Positions 37,748 through 49,095 of a stretch of DNA of 64,000 nt are shown here, in pieces. The stretch's first letter is position 1. Each line of letters begins with the position of its first letter. Source of the stretch: Farysia itapuensis. Its lineage: Eukaryota; Basidiomycota; Ustilaginomycetes; Ustilaginales; Ustilaginaceae. The position numbers and the translations under genes were made by a program. The notes beneath the pieces were generated by a model, which saw only the letters and a program-made list of their open reading frames with translations, was not told the origin of the DNA and did not search any database. The stretch is taken from positions 1-64,000 of the forward strand of contig JALBYC010000011.1 of NCBI GenBank assembly GCA_023212645.1, in the 5' to 3' direction.

Positions 37748-38799
37748 TTAGGCGTTGGGGGCTTGAACGACGAGCCAGGCGGGGACCTGACGAATCTCGC
37801 CGTTGTCGTCGTCGAATTCGAGCGAGTACTTTGCTTCGAGCAGTTCTGCTTCCTTTTTGAGCAGTTTGGCAATGTTGCTGTTGCGTGTGAGTCCCGGTCC
37901 GCCTGACTTGACAATGGCGCCGTAGAAGCAGCTCGTATCCGGGTACATGGCGAGAACGCGCCGACCGGGGGCGTAGTCGGTAGCGGGCATGGTTGGGAGC
38001 GAGATGGGAAGCGGAATGATGTTTTCCATCCCGGCCTTGTAGGTTCCTTCTGGACCTGGGTCGTCGTCGTCCTGGACGGTGTACTGATTGGCGCTCTTGC
38101 TGAAAGTAAGGACGGTGGCTTTGAGCCAGTCTGCTTCTTCGTTGGTGCGCGTGGGTAGGACGGCTACCTTTCGACCTTGCGTGAGCGGGTGTTGCGCCGC
38201 TAAGGTTTCACGACTTGCTCTGCCGGTTGAGCTCGAGCTCAAGCTGGAAGTCACGACGGGTGTGCTTGTTCGTCGGCTCAGGGGCGTTGGCGTTCCAGCA
38301 GATGAACTCGACCCCGTACCTCCTGCACCGGTACTTGACTTGACCTTTGTCGTAAGATCTTTGCGAGGCGTCGATGTACGCGACCCTACACCCGCACCAT
38401 CTGTAGAGCTGCGCAACGCGACCAAGATCCCCAGCTTCTCCTTGGCAGACTCAATCGCTGCCAGCTCGTCCTTACTCTTGCCCGCCAAATCCGCATAGAC
38501 GTCATCCAACTTGCGCTTCTTGGACCGATACTCGTCGCCGCTCGTCTCCTTCCGGTCTTTCAAGCTGACCAGCTCGGTGCGCATACTCTCGGCGCTTTTC
38601 GCCTTATCAAGCGCTACGAGACGAATCTTTTCCAGCGTGCGTAGGTTTTGTCGCACCGCATGCCAGAGTTGCAACTCTGCGACAGGGTCAGAAGAGAGCG
38701 TCAACATTGCGCCAAACTTGCGGTGCCCACACCATAGATTCGTAACTCACCCTCGGATCCGTTGGCAGAAACGCGGTCTTTTGCCCTTCGTAGCGCCAT
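37748..38799 (-). CDS. SGF29: SAGA complex subunit Sgf29 with tandem Tudor domain, two exons
   Basis: Preferred model: exon 1 at 38751-38799 and exon 2 at 37748-38676. The 74-bp intron (donor GTGAGT, branch CTGAC, acceptor CGCAG) gives 325 residues starting MALRRAKDRVSANGSEELQLW. An alternative is translation from an ATG at 38707 inside the intron, giving 319 residues. A helical, charged N-terminal region is followed by a Ser/Thr-rich linker. The tandem Tudor module begins near residue 180 (GRKVAVLPTRTNEEADWLKATVL) and includes VQDDDDPGPEGTYKAG and GRRVLAMYPDTSCFYGAIV, whose aromatic residues fit binding of trimethylated histone H3 Lys4. Sgf29 recruits the SAGA acetyltransferase to active promoters. 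Confidence 0.9.
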
Positions 38800-39092
38800 C
38801 TCTAGGTCCACCCTGGGTGCCGCGCGGCGTTGCTTCAGCGTGGTGTTAGTAGTCCCACCCAGCAGCGAGCAACGCGGAACACGGCAAACACGCCAAATGC
38901 CAAAAATGGAGAACAAAATCATGTTAGAGCGTGAAAATAACGACTTTCCGCGGCGAATCTCTTCTGTTGCACAAAGACTTGTATTGAATATAGATCCATG
39001 AGAGAAGCAAAGGTGACTACGTTGCGGTGCTAGAGCGTACGACTGAAAGGACGAGAGACGGATGTTAGGAGCAATAAAAGATCCAGCAGAGT

Positions 39093-40925
39093 TCAGCTTT
39101 CGTGGGATGCTTGTTTCGTAAATGCAAGAATCGATCGAAGGATAGTTTGGAGGGTGACCAAGTGTCGAGGCATGCCATTTTGCACGGATTCGCCAAAGTA
39201 ACCAGAGACGGGAACGGTGCCAAAGGGAGAGGACGGAGAGCCAGGCGTAGCACCAGCGCCCGGGGTTTGCGTTGAGGGCGTCCGGACATGCTGGCTGCGG
39301 AAGCTCGTCTGCTGAGCTAGCTGCCTAAAACTGGAGAGATCCTCTGCGCCAAATTGCGCTAGTGACTGCGAGCGAGGCCTTCGCGAAGCTGTCCCGGACG
39401 GAGTCCTGAACAGAGCGTTGCCGCTGGTGACTGGCACTTTTGGTGACTGCAAGGTGGTGCTCAAGATACGGTCTAGCTTGAGACTCGATCTCCTCTCCAT
39501 TTGTTCACCCGCGCCCGAAAAGCTCGGCAGGGAGGGCGTCAATGCATCATTTGCAATGGCACCCGAGTAAGATCTGGGCGTTGTCCAGAATTGGTTCGAG
39601 TTGCGCTGAGTCTGCGTAGGAGATGCGTGGAAGGGCATGGATCTGGACATTGACAAGCCTTCCGTTTCGTAAGATAGCACTGATGGGTCACGCGAAGGCG
39701 ACACAGACACGCACGAAAGCGGCGGAGTCATGACGACCCTGGAGTCATCCAATACAAAGACACCTTTGGACTCTGTGGCCAGCATTAGCGATGCCGCTCG
39801 ACCCAAAGACGAAGACATACCAATCCGGATGGCGGGGTGAGTATCTTTTCCGTCAGTCCCCTGCGGATCTCTGGATCGCAATGTCTTGACAAAACTTGCA
39901 AGCGGTGTAGTCAGGATCTTGCGGGAAGAGCTACGCAGAATCTCGACGGCGATCTCTTGCAAGGATATGGGCGAGAGGAAGCCGCCGACGGGGTCCATGA
40001 CCGCCAGCACTGTGTAATCATTGCCTCGCATCCGCATTAGCGCGTCAAGAACGCTTTTGTCCCCTGGAATGACGGCAACTTGGTCATGTGAAGATGAAGC
40101 AACAGAGTCGTCAAGAGTCGTGGAAAAGAGAGCAGCAAGATCCTTGTTGGACTCGGCAAGGCTCATCAAGAATGAGACTGCGTCCTGTGCAGTGATGATG
40201 CCGCACACCGTACCATCCTCAACATCAGAGACGACAAGACACCTGACACTGCTTTGACTCAGCAGCGTAAGAATCGTTGTGAGGCTTGATTCCAGAGAGA
40301 CGTGTTGCAAAGCGTTGCAGCCGGAAAGATTGGACACGAGCCGGGATGCAATGGGTTGATTGCTGGTGATTTTTCTACTGATGCTGTCCCAGTCGGTCTC
40401 GCGGTGATACGAGGGTCTTTTTGTCGAATGGGGAGAGGGAGGTGGCGATGCAAGTCCTGTCAGACTAGAGAAGGGGACCTTTGTATACTGCTGTCCAAAA
40501 AAGACGGCAAAGAAGGTCGCCAGGTCCTCTAGACCTAGGAGGCCAACACATTCCGACGTCTTGAGCTTGGTGCTGACCGATGTGTTCAATGTACCGTCTG
40601 CTTTGAGCAAGATCCATGTCTCTCTCGTTTGCTCCTTTGCCCAGCTAGCTCCAGCAGCCTCTATGCTGAGTGACTCTGGAATTACAACCAGACGCGAGTG
40701 ATTGCCATCCTCGACTGACAGAATGTCTTTGGCGGTAAAGGAGCCTATATACTTAGCAATTCGAGCAGCGCGATTCGCATCGACGTGCGAGTCAGTCCAT
40801 GACGCAACAGGGACGCTGCCCAGCACGAGACTAGCCGGCAGATCCGATCCTTTATCGGAAGCGTACCGAGCGCGAGGCTGGCGTGACGACGACGAAGGAA
40901 TAGAGATGGGTGCAGTCTGTATCAT
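39093..40925 (-). CDS. CBS-domain protein, Sds23/SNF4-like
   Basis: 610 residues from the ATG at 40925 (MIQTAPISIPSSSS). The frame stays open to another ATG at 41120, which would add 65 residues of poor composition. The folded part (about residues 40-370) shows four CBS-like units: WILLKADGTLNTSVSTKL ... VGLLGLEDLATFFAVFFG; LTTILTLLSQSSVRCLVVSDVEDGTVCGIITAQDAVSFL; SVLDALMRMRGNDYTVLAVMDPVGGFLSPISLQEIA; and SSLGRAASLMLATESKGVFVLDD. Four stacked CBS motifs suggest an adenine-nucleotide sensor. Fungal relatives include Sds23/Moc1, which acts on PP2A and the cell cycle, and Snf4, the AMPK gamma subunit. The long Ser-rich tail favours an Sds23-like regulator, but this is not certain. It is divergent from ADE2. 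Confidence 0.78.
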   Translation of the reverse strand: MIQTAPISIPSSSSRQPRARYASDKGSDLPASLVLGSVPVASWTDSHVDANRAARIAKYIGSFTAKDILSVEDGNHSRLVVIPESLSIEAAGASWAKEQTRETWILLKADGTLNTSVSTKLKTSECVGLLGLEDLATFFAVFFGQQYTKVPFSSLTGLASPPPSPHSTKRPSYHRETDWDSISRKITSNQPIASRLVSNLSGCNALQHVSLESSLTTILTLLSQSSVRCLVVSDVEDGTVCGIITAQDAVSFLMSLAESNKDLAALFSTTLDDSVASSSHDQVAVIPGDKSVLDALMRMRGNDYTVLAVMDPVGGFLSPISLQEIAVEILRSSSRKILTTPLASFVKTLRSRDPQGTDGKDTHPAIRIGMSSSLGRAASLMLATESKGVFVLDDSRVVMTPPLSCVSVSPSRDPSVLSYETEGLSMSRSMPFHASPTQTQRNSNQFWTTPRSYSGAIANDALTPSLPSFSGAGEQMERRSSLKLDRILSTTLQSPKVPVTSGNALFRTPSGTASRRPRSQSLAQFGAEDLSSFRQLAQQTSFRSQHVRTPSTQTPGAGATPGSPSSPFGTVPVSGYFGESVQNGMPRHLVTLQTILRSILAFTKQASHES

Positions 40926-41571
40926 GGCAGTGCTGGAGATACTTCTTTCGGAATGCTCCGACCCACGGTGATATGGTGGGAAAGAAGCAGGCGCACGAGT
41001 ATCACAAAATGTCGCAATACGTGAAACGCTGCTTCTGCAGTCAGTCACAAGGGAGCCAAGGTACTGGCTGTAAATGTTACTGTCAAATTTGTACCCCGCA
41101 CTCGCTCGGCTCGTGCGCATCACGCATGGCGGGATTTTTTTTATCTTTACTTTCAGACAGACCTGCAGAGCCTAGAGCCGTTCGTGCATGAATCTAAATT
41201 GGCACCAATTTCGGCCCATTCCGTGATTGTTGTGATACGGCTCAGCCGCCCAGCCTCTCGCTAAGTCACCGTGCACTATCTTGCTTGAGTCTCATGCATA
41301 CAACGCCTTGATTGTGGTACTGTAGCGCCTAGGCCGTCGGATATGACGTGGTGTAGCGTCACAATCAGCGTGCCTGGCACTTCCTTTGGACATGAGCGAG
41401 GATCGCTTCGAGCTTTAATCAGAGATTGACAATATATCGTACGAGACAGGCCCATTGCATCACGTGCCCAAAATCTGAGCCAGACACGAGAAGCCCAGAA
41501 GAACCAAAAAAAAGCTTCTGACTCCACACACACCCTTGTCCCCCTTACAAGGCTTGCTCAACTCATCAGTC
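40926..41571. promoter_or_regulatory. divergent promoter of the CBS-domain gene and ADE2
   Basis: 646 bp between the preferred ATGs. Near ADE2 it contains an AATATATCG TATA-like element at 41431-41439 and an E-box CACGTG at 41461-41466, about 110 bp before the start. An A-rich tract follows at 41506-41513. Confidence 0.45.
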
Positions 41572-43452
41572 ATGGACACTATGACTGTCGGCGTCCTCGG
41601 CGCAGGGCAGCTGGGACGAATGTTTGTCGAGGCTGCTTCTCGGCTCAATGTCCAGGTACGCCTGCTTGACGTGGGAGATACCGCCCCTGCCAAGCAAATC
41701 AATTACGCCCCATCTGCTGATGGTACCTCTCAACACATCAATGGCAGCTTTGCCGACCCAGAAAAGATCCGCGAGTTGGCTCGTCAGGTTGACATTCTCA
41801 CCATAGAAATTGAGCATGTCGACGCTCAGGTGCTACAGAGCATCCTCGATGAAAAGGTGGTCTCTGCCGTTCACCCTGCCCCGGGCACAATTGCTTTGAT
41901 CCAGGACAAGTATCTTCAGAAGGTCCACTTGGCAAGTCATAAGCTGCCGCTGGCAGACTATATGCCTGTCGGTCCCGAACAGGTGTCAGCAGCAGTCGAG
42001 AGCGCACAGACCAAAGCTGCACAGATTGAAGGCGTTGCCAAGGCGGGAGAAGCATATGGCTACCCGTTCATGCTAAAATCAAGGACACAGGCATACGACG
42101 GAAAGGGCAACTTCGTGGTCAAAACATCACAACAAGCTGCCGAGGCTGTGGAAGCTCTCGGCGCTGGTACACGAGGGCTGTATGCCGAGAAATGGGCTCC
42201 TTTCGAGCGCGAAGTTGCAGTAATGGTCGTGCGTAGCGCTATGGGCGAGGTTCGTGCATACCCTGCTGTCGAGACTGTGCACAAGAACAGCATATGTCAT
42301 ACAGTCTTTGCACCACTACGTACCCCCGATCCTCACGTCGAAGCTCGTGCCAGAACGATTGCGGAAGACGCCGTAGCTAGCTTTGAAGGAGCAGGCGTCT
42401 TCGGAGTTGAAATGTTCCTGATGGAGTCGGGCGAGCTGCTCATCAACGAGATTGCACCAAGACCACACAACTCGGGACACTACACAATCGAGGCAGCTGA
42501 CACCAGTCAGTATGAGAACCATGTGCGCGCAATCTTGGGATTGCCATTGGGTAGCACAAAGCTCAAAGTGCCTTCCGCTGCCATGATCAATATTCTGGGA
42601 CTTGCCGACTCTGAAGCTGATGAAGAAGCGGTGGCCAAGACCTTGGCTCCAGCCGTGGCTAGTCTCAATGTGCCCGGTGCTACTTGCCACCTTTACGGCA
42701 AATCAGGATGCAGACGCGGCAGAAAGATGGGCCACATTACCATAGTCGGTCAGAGCGACGCTGAAGTGCGATCGCGTCTACTGGTCATTGAAGAGGCGTT
42801 GGATGCAGCTACCAAGTTGGCGGAATCCGGCGGCAGCTTACCGTCGTCCTTGAAAGTGGAAGACGTGGCTTCTACAACTGCTGATGTGGCAAGGCGTCTT
42901 GATGTTGGTGCCGCCAGGTCGGCGAACGACTTTTCAAATCCACAGCCGTTGGTCGGCGTCATCATGGGCTCGGACAGCGATCTCGCCGTCATGATGCCCG
43001 CAGCACAGATTCTCAAGCAGTTCAATGTGCCGTTTGAGCTCACCATTGTCAGTGCACACCGAACGCCGGATCGCATGCGAACCTACGCTCGTGGTGCTGC
43101 GACTCGTGGCCTCCGTGCTATCATCGCTGGTGCCGGTGGTGCAGCTCATCTACCGGGCATGGTAGCGGCTCAAACAGCACTTCCTGTCATTGGCGTTCCA
43201 GTCAAGGGCAGTACACTGGACGGCGTTGACTCATTGCACAGCATCGTTCAAATGCCGCGCGGCATTCCTGTTGCCAGTGTCGCCATCAACAACAGCACCA
43301 ACGCTGCCTTACTGGCTATTCGCATTCTCGGAGCGGCCGACCCAAGATACCTGCTTCAAATGCAAAAGTATATGGATGACATGGAGTCCGAGGTGGGCGC
43401 GAAGATCGAACGTCTCGCTCAAGAGGCGTGGGACTACAAGGTATCCAAATAG
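41572..43452 (+). CDS. ADE2: phosphoribosylaminoimidazole carboxylase, PurK-PurE fusion (Ade2)
   Basis: A 626-residue enzyme of purine synthesis that converts AIR to CAIR. The frame opens at TTG; the ATG at 41572 ([18 protein letters not shown]) puts the PurK ATP-grasp domain's first Rossmann strand at the start, as usual. PurK signatures include [46 protein letters not shown], and [17 protein letters not shown]. The PurE domain begins near residue 462 ([17 protein letters not shown]), with [11 protein letters not shown] and [13 protein letters not shown]. Both domains appear intact, as in other fungal Ade2 proteins. Loss of this enzyme gives the red-pigment phenotype in yeasts. Confidence 0.97.
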   Translation: MDTMTVGVLGAGQLGRMFVEAASRLNVQVRLLDVGDTAPAKQINYAPSADGTSQHINGSFADPEKIRELARQVDILTIEIEHVDAQVLQSILDEKVVSAVHPAPGTIALIQDKYLQKVHLASHKLPLADYMPVGPEQVSAAVESAQTKAAQIEGVAKAGEAYGYPFMLKSRTQAYDGKGNFVVKTSQQAAEAVEALGAGTRGLYAEKWAPFEREVAVMVVRSAMGEVRAYPAVETVHKNSICHTVFAPLRTPDPHVEARARTIAEDAVASFEGAGVFGVEMFLMESGELLINEIAPRPHNSGHYTIEAADTSQYENHVRAILGLPLGSTKLKVPSAAMINILGLADSEADEEAVAKTLAPAVASLNVPGATCHLYGKSGCRRGRKMGHITIVGQSDAEVRSRLLVIEEALDAATKLAESGGSLPSSLKVEDVASTTADVARRLDVGAARSANDFSNPQPLVGVIMGSDSDLAVMMPAAQILKQFNVPFELTIVSAHRTPDRMRTYARGAATRGLRAIIAGAGGAAHLPGMVAAQTALPVIGVPVKGSTLDGVDSLHSIVQMPRGIPVASVAINNSTNAALLAIRILGAADPRYLLQMQKYMDDMESEVGAKIERLAQEAWDYKVSK

Positions 43453-44876
43453 ATGCACTATACATTGTGCAATGACATTCCCGAAAGATGCCCAAATGAG
43501 TGTGAGCGGGTCGGCATGTGTTTGTTGCTAGCCGGTCGCCATGAAAATCGCCGATGAGAGCAACCGCAAAGCATGAAACACGGCGGCGGAGTAGCAAGTC
43601 AGCACGGCATTTTGATGGCCAAAGCTGGTTGCCACGTTGTGCTGACGAACGAAAAAGCCATCGTCATGGAAGCTTGCACAAGCGAGGCATCGCATGACGC
43701 GGTTGCGTTGCCAACAGTCTGGGGGAACTCAGTGCGAGAGGATCAAAATTTCGAAATTTCACGGCTATCGCGTGGTTGCCACAAGAGCAGCCAAGGAAGG
43801 AAGGCAAGCAAGTCGCCGAAGCGTACGTGCCGTGTGTACACAAGGTCGATGGTGTGAGCAGGCTGTGCTATCTGGCCTGGAAGGACAGATAAGGTGGTGT
43901 GCATCAGGAACCAACACTAACGGCAGTAACCGCCTTCTCACGCATCTCGGCACAAAATATGACGGCCTTTCGTGGGCTTTGTTAGTGTACCGAAGCAGCT
44001 AGACCTGCACGCTGCAAGGGTGGCATGTGCAGCAGAGCAGCGTGGGAGTGAGAAAAGATGACACTCCGCTAGCAAGACCGAATTTTTGAATCACTTCGGC
44101 TAGAGTAGGCGGAAAAGCCACTCCCTGAGACACACACGGACCCTGAAATAAATTTGCCGCGTATGGAAGGGAAAAGGCAACCAACGGCGTTGAGCATGAA
44201 GGAGCAACAGGTGGCACACGAGCAAGACGACTCCGAGGAGGCGCTCTGCAGAAGACTGTTACGGCTTGGTCGTCAAGAACTCGGCTTAGCATCCTGCTTT
44301 CCGTCCGCAAGAGGAAGGTGGCCAAGCACTTGTCAAACTATACCCAGCCATACGCGACGCAAGAGCCTAATCACATGGAGGTGTGAAACCTTGTGTCAAG
44401 CTCATCGGCTCAGTCCGATGTGAATGAGGAAGAAGAAGCCAGGCTAAGACGCTTGTGCCCACCAGATTCCCCCCAAAAAGTCACGACTGGCACGGAACTG
44501 AGCCGATTCGATGTGATGTGTCGCGACCCTCCATATATGCATGAAAGGGCAGCGGGTGTTGAACTCGGCGTTATTTGCAGCCTTCACTAGATTCACTCGT
44601 CCCACGCCCTCGCTCGCATCGGAGCCTTACTGGCCTCGTCCGCCTGCCCTCCATTCCCATCGTTCCCTCCCTTCCACGGCGTTCAACTCCTTCCGTCCAT
44701 CCTGTTCTGCCTTCATCGTTGTCTGCTCTCATCTCATCCTGCGGACGCTGGGTCCCACAAGCTTGCTTTCGCATACTCGATTTCATTCGACAGCGCCTCG
44801 ATTCCACACATCTGGTTCTGCGAGAACCTATCGATGCTTCTTGCTCTAGTAACACCAGTTGCTGTATTGCCTTGAT
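43453..44876. other. long intergenic region upstream of PPS1
   Basis: 1424 bp, the largest gene-free stretch in the window. No frame has recognisable content. From about 44590 to 44800 the plus strand is strongly pyrimidine-rich, a likely transcription-start and leader region for PPS1. A TATA-like CATATATGCAT lies near 44531-44541. No repeat or transposon trace is recognised. Confidence 0.5.
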
Positions 44877-47800
44877 ATGTCGCACCATGTGTCCAAGGCC
44901 AGTGTATCCCTCCATCCCCTCGCATCGCGCCAAGGCATTCAGAGCTCGACTATCGTCTCCGTAGATGTGTCTTCAGACGACAAGCAGTCACGCTTATCTG
45001 TTCCAGAAGCTACGACGCATCGCGACTGCCAAACGAGACACCGTGCACGTACATCCTCACCAGCTGATGCCTCTTCTACCGTATATGGCATTCATCACAA
45101 GGATCTCGACGAGTACCCTGTCATCTACGACCTGTCTCTAGCTACCAGTCCTTACGAAGTGGATCCTAGCTTGTCGTCTGAGCATGGAGCTGATGTCGCG
45201 CTCTTGTCGCCCATCCGGGCCATGTCAGGCAATCAGCTTGATGAACTGCACAACCAATATGTTTCGCTCGATGTCCCTCACCACGTCGTGTTTCCATTCT
45301 TGCACGGCGTGGACGGCAGCATTCCCGCGCAAAACGCCTTCTTCAACGCCCCTCTGACTGGTCAACCAGCCCCAAACTACAGGGGACTCACCATTATCCG
45401 AGCAGACATGCCCAACGCCGAGGATCTTGAGCGCATTCAGATTGCCAAACGCGCTCAGTCAAGAGCTCGGGCAAGTACCTTTTCCAGCATCACCACACAA
45501 TCATCCACAAGTCCACCTGAATCGGATGATGGCAACCATGCCGACACCACGTGGCTGCAGCAGCCACACAGTGAGTCGTTGGCCGTACAGCCTATGGACC
45601 ACGCAATGGTGGATGACACCGCCTCCCTGGACTCGTCCGTAGGGGCTTCAGCCTCGTCTACGTCTCAACTTTCCAGACCATCGCTTTTCTCGTTATCCTC
45701 AGAGCGCTATAGCGCTGGAAGTCGCACCAGCGTCTCTACCGTCAGTGATGTCGCTGATGAGCCATCAAAGTATACCCATCCCGCTCAAGGTTCCCGGCAG
45801 TCCAGCCCAGCTTCGCTGGATCCTCAGCCGCGTCATTCAATGCTGAATTCCACCGTGTTCCCACACGAGATACTTCGTCCGCCATCCATTAGCAGGAAAG
45901 TTTGTGACCGCAAAAGCCTCAGCGATCCTCACACTCCGATCTACCTCGGCGACGAGGACGACCACATCGAGGTCCGCAGAGTGGGACCCTCGTTCCTCAA
46001 TCCCGCCCAAGCTTCGGGTATCAGTCTTCGAAACTTCAAAATTCAGTGTGCCAAGTACGCGACCATCTCAGACATTGTCATTTACTGCCCAGCCGGGTAC
46101 CACGCCGGCGTTCTCACTTTGGCGAAATGGATTTGCGAGGCACAAGCATCCCTACGTAAAGAAAGACTTCAGCGCGGTCTTGGTGGTCTGAACTATAACG
46201 TCTTTGTCGTCACGGACTCTTTCGACGTGTTCGAATCCAGCTTTGCTCATCTGGTGTCGGTCGACAGTCACGGTTTCAGCCGCAACTGTGTCAACTTTGT
46301 TGAACGAGAACGGGAAGAAATGGAACGTCTGACTCGAGCTTCAGAGATTGATGATAACGTCTGGCTTGGATGCACCGCTGATGCTCCTGGAACTACTTCT
46401 GACAGCAGCTGGAACGATGCTGGCCCTGTCACTCCTGATGACAACAGCAACCTCAACTCGTTCGCCATCTGCATTCAGAATATGGAGATGGTGGACCCTC
46501 CTAGCTCTGCCAGTCTTCGCAATGCCTCTCAATACCTCGACATGTACGAATCCTCTTCTCGAATAGAGACAGAGAAGGGTCTCATGCTTGACCAGGCAGA
46601 GCTTTTTGATTACAACACCAGTCGACCTTACCTCCGGGATCTAGACTCTAGGTGCGAGAGCCGAAACGGCATGCTCGTACTAGGCCCAAACGGATGGACA
46701 CCCAAGTCGTATCATTCATCTATGCAAACTGACCTGTCGAGCGCTCGACTTGTGCAAGCCCGCGATGCTGCTAACAGGGTCGAGCAAATCGATGTCGACA
46801 AGCACGCAATACTTCAGGTCGACCGTTCCAGCGTCCTGCATCTCGAATTTCCTGCTAATGGCGATCGAGGCAGCCGACCTGAATGGAATGAGATGCTAGC
46901 CAACCGTGTGTTGGAGATGTGCAGCTGGATCAAGCAGCAAGCATGCCCAGCCAGTACCGACAACACTGCCTCCAGCGGGTCGACCCGCTGGTCGCAAGAT
47001 AGTCCTGCCGTCAGTCGCTCTTTTTCGTCTTTCCAGGGTCATGAACGTCGCCGCAGTCATGAAAGCTCAAAGTCGACTGGCCCTAGACGACGGGCCCGTC
47101 GAGTGCTACTCCATTGTGCCGATGGCTATACCGAGACATCGGTGCTGGCACTTGCCTACCTGATGTACTCTCGTGAGCTTAGCTTGCCGGAAGCATACCT
47201 GGATCTTCAGCTCCGCGCTTATCGATCTTTCTTTGTCTATCCCAGCGACGTTCCGGTGCTCGAAAAGATCGACAGTATGCTGAAACGATCACGCTCGTTG
47301 CGATCCTCGCTACCAACTCATCGTGGACCGTCGCCAGACTCACGACGCTACAAGCACACATCCTCTAAATCGCAAGGGGCAATGTCGTTCGTGCAGGAGC
47401 GTCCGGGTGATCTTCGACCTCTGTCATTCTCAACTGCGACCAGCAGTCAGCGGACCACTGCTGACAGCAGCGTCATGCCCGCACCTGCAGCTGTGTTTGG
47501 CAATGCAAGCCCAGCAATCCAGCTGGCGGCCGCCAGAGCATCCAGCATATGCCGAACATCGACTCCAACCCCGCAAACAGCTCGACGAACAACCGATGAT
47601 TCAAAGATGCTGGACCATTCCTGGTTTGAGAAGAAAAAGTTTGACGGGGCATTTCCGTCTCGCATCTTGCCCTTCCTATACCTCGGCAATCTGGCACATG
47701 CCTCCAACGTGGAAATGCTGCGCGTGCTCGGCATCACTCATCTCGTCTCGGTCGGCGAGACTGCGCTTAATCCGCCAAATCATATCTCTGCCAGAGTACA

Positions 47801-48635
47801 AGATCGCAAAGATCATGTTCAAAGCCGATATCAGCGAGCGAGTGCAAAGGCAGCAATGTCCAAGGATCCTCGTACTGTTCCTTCGTTGACGTACGAGTCG
47901 GAAGGCATCACCGTGCTCAACGTGCGTAACGTATCGGACGATGGCATCGACTCTCTGCGCGGGACTATGCGAGAGGCGGTGCAGTTTATCGAAGCCGCGC
48001 GCTTGTCAGGAGGCAAGGTGCTGGTGCACTGCCGTGTCGGTGTCAGTCGTAGCACCACTGTTGTGCTGGCATATGTCATGGCCTATCTCGACCTGGGTCT
48101 GGTGGAGAGCTATCTTCTCGTCCGTAGCCGACGTCTGAACATTGTGATTCAGCCTCACCTTCTCTTTTTGTGGGAGTTGCGAGGGTGGGAGTGCTTCCTG
48201 CACCAGATGAAGATGCGTCAGGCCAGCGCGTTACAGGCTAGCAATGCTGGCGGCCAAAGTCCCGAATCGCTTCGGGCAGCCTTTTCTCGACTCTCTGCCC
48301 AGGCTTTGCGCGGCTGCTCTGGTCGAAGCGAAGAAGGCTCTGATTCGTTTCAGTCAGCCCCATCCTCGCCGTCTGGCTCTCCCGTACTGACTGCCATGTC
48401 GGTCGATGACGAGAGCGAAGTGCCCTTACTCGCAAGTGTGGACGACGACGAGCTCTTGCTGGACGTTGAGATTGGCGCCGGTGCCGGCAGCATCCATGGC
48501 TTCAAGGTCAACAACACCGCCCTGCTTCCGTTTGGGTCTGGCAGCCCTGCAGGTCTTCCCTACAAATCATCCCGGCTGATGTGGGGCCATCTTGCTCGAG
48601 AGATTGCGGATCTCAACTCGCGCTACTTTGTCTAA
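44877..48635 (+). CDS. PPS1: dual-specificity protein phosphatase Pps1 with one pseudo and one active DSP domain
   Basis: 1252 residues from the first ATG (MSHHVSKASVSLHP). The layout follows yeast Pps1, a dual-specificity phosphatase linked to S-phase control. An N-terminal region around VVFPFLHGVDGSIPAQNAFF is followed by ISDIVIYCPAGYHAGVL. A first DSP-like domain starts at SEIDDNVWLGCTADAPG and ends at a degenerate signature HCADGYTET (about residue 745), where Glu replaces the catalytic Arg. A second, canonical DSP domain runs from SRILPFLYLGNLAHASNVEML to VLVHCRVGVSRST (about residue 1050), with the intact Cys-x5-Arg loop. Long Ser-rich inserts separate the modules. The terminal 150 residues are acidic and disordered. 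Confidence 0.92.
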   Translation: MSHHVSKASVSLHPLASRQGIQSSTIVSVDVSSDDKQSRLSVPEATTHRDCQTRHRARTSSPADASSTVYGIHHKDLDEYPVIYDLSLATSPYEVDPSLSSEHGADVALLSPIRAMSGNQLDELHNQYVSLDVPHHVVFPFLHGVDGSIPAQNAFFNAPLTGQPAPNYRGLTIIRADMPNAEDLERIQIAKRAQSRARASTFSSITTQSSTSPPESDDGNHADTTWLQQPHSESLAVQPMDHAMVDDTASLDSSVGASASSTSQLSRPSLFSLSSERYSAGSRTSVSTVSDVADEPSKYTHPAQGSRQSSPASLDPQPRHSMLNSTVFPHEILRPPSISRKVCDRKSLSDPHTPIYLGDEDDHIEVRRVGPSFLNPAQASGISLRNFKIQCAKYATISDIVIYCPAGYHAGVLTLAKWICEAQASLRKERLQRGLGGLNYNVFVVTDSFDVFESSFAHLVSVDSHGFSRNCVNFVEREREEMERLTRASEIDDNVWLGCTADAPGTTSDSSWNDAGPVTPDDNSNLNSFAICIQNMEMVDPPSSASLRNASQYLDMYESSSRIETEKGLMLDQAELFDYNTSRPYLRDLDSRCESRNGMLVLGPNGWTPKSYHSSMQTDLSSARLVQARDAANRVEQIDVDKHAILQVDRSSVLHLEFPANGDRGSRPEWNEMLANRVLEMCSWIKQQACPASTDNTASSGSTRWSQDSPAVSRSFSSFQGHERRRSHESSKSTGPRRRARRVLLHCADGYTETSVLALAYLMYSRELSLPEAYLDLQLRAYRSFFVYPSDVPVLEKIDSMLKRSRSLRSSLPTHRGPSPDSRRYKHTSSKSQGAMSFVQERPGDLRPLSFSTATSSQRTTADSSVMPAPAAVFGNASPAIQLAAARASSICRTSTPTPQTARRTTDDSKMLDHSWFEKKKFDGAFPSRILPFLYLGNLAHASNVEMLRVLGITHLVSVGETALNPPNHISARVQDRKDHVQSRYQRASAKAAMSKDPRTVPSLTYESEGITVLNVRNVSDDGIDSLRGTMREAVQFIEAARLSGGKVLVHCRVGVSRSTTVVLAYVMAYLDLGLVESYLLVRSRRLNIVIQPHLLFLWELRGWECFLHQMKMRQASALQASNAGGQSPESLRAAFSRLSAQALRGCSGRSEEGSDSFQSAPSSPSGSPVLTAMSVDDESEVPLLASVDDDELLLDVEIGAGAGSIHGFKVNNTALLPFGSGSPAGLPYKSSRLMWGHLAREIADLNSRYFV

Positions 48636-49095
48636 AGGCCAACACACCATATTTTCTCAAAGAAAAAAAGAGGCAGGTCCTCACATGTCACCGATTCCAC
48701 AGTCCCGCTCCCTGTGACCATCCTGCATCCCCGTTCCCGTTCCGATTTTCTTGCCCATATATCTTGCTCTATCTTGTCTCGCTTCATACACCGCACTGTT
48801 GTTCTTCCCATCTCGTATGCAATTGGTTTCCCTGTCGTTCAATCTGTACATGTCGTCACGCTTTACTCTGCAAATACTCTTGTTTCCTGCTCCATGACGA
48901 GTCGGCGTTTGATGAACTTTGGGCGTCTTGATAACATCGCCAAAAACTCAAATTAAAAACTCAAAAAAATGAAACAAAATCCAAAATGTGAAACCGAAGC
49001 AGAAGCAACACACACACGCGCGCTGGTTTCCGTACCCTTTGTCACGCAAACACCAACACTTTCTCAAAGCAGGCGCTGGTTACGCATTTGCTGTC
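48636..49095. other. intergenic region between PPS1 and a coiled-coil gene
   Basis: 460 bp. The first half is pyrimidine-rich (48690-48850). The second has A-rich runs (AAAACTCAAATTAAAAACTC) and a short ACACACACGCGCGC stretch around 49009-49022, shortly before the next start. No gene is seen. Confidence 0.45.
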
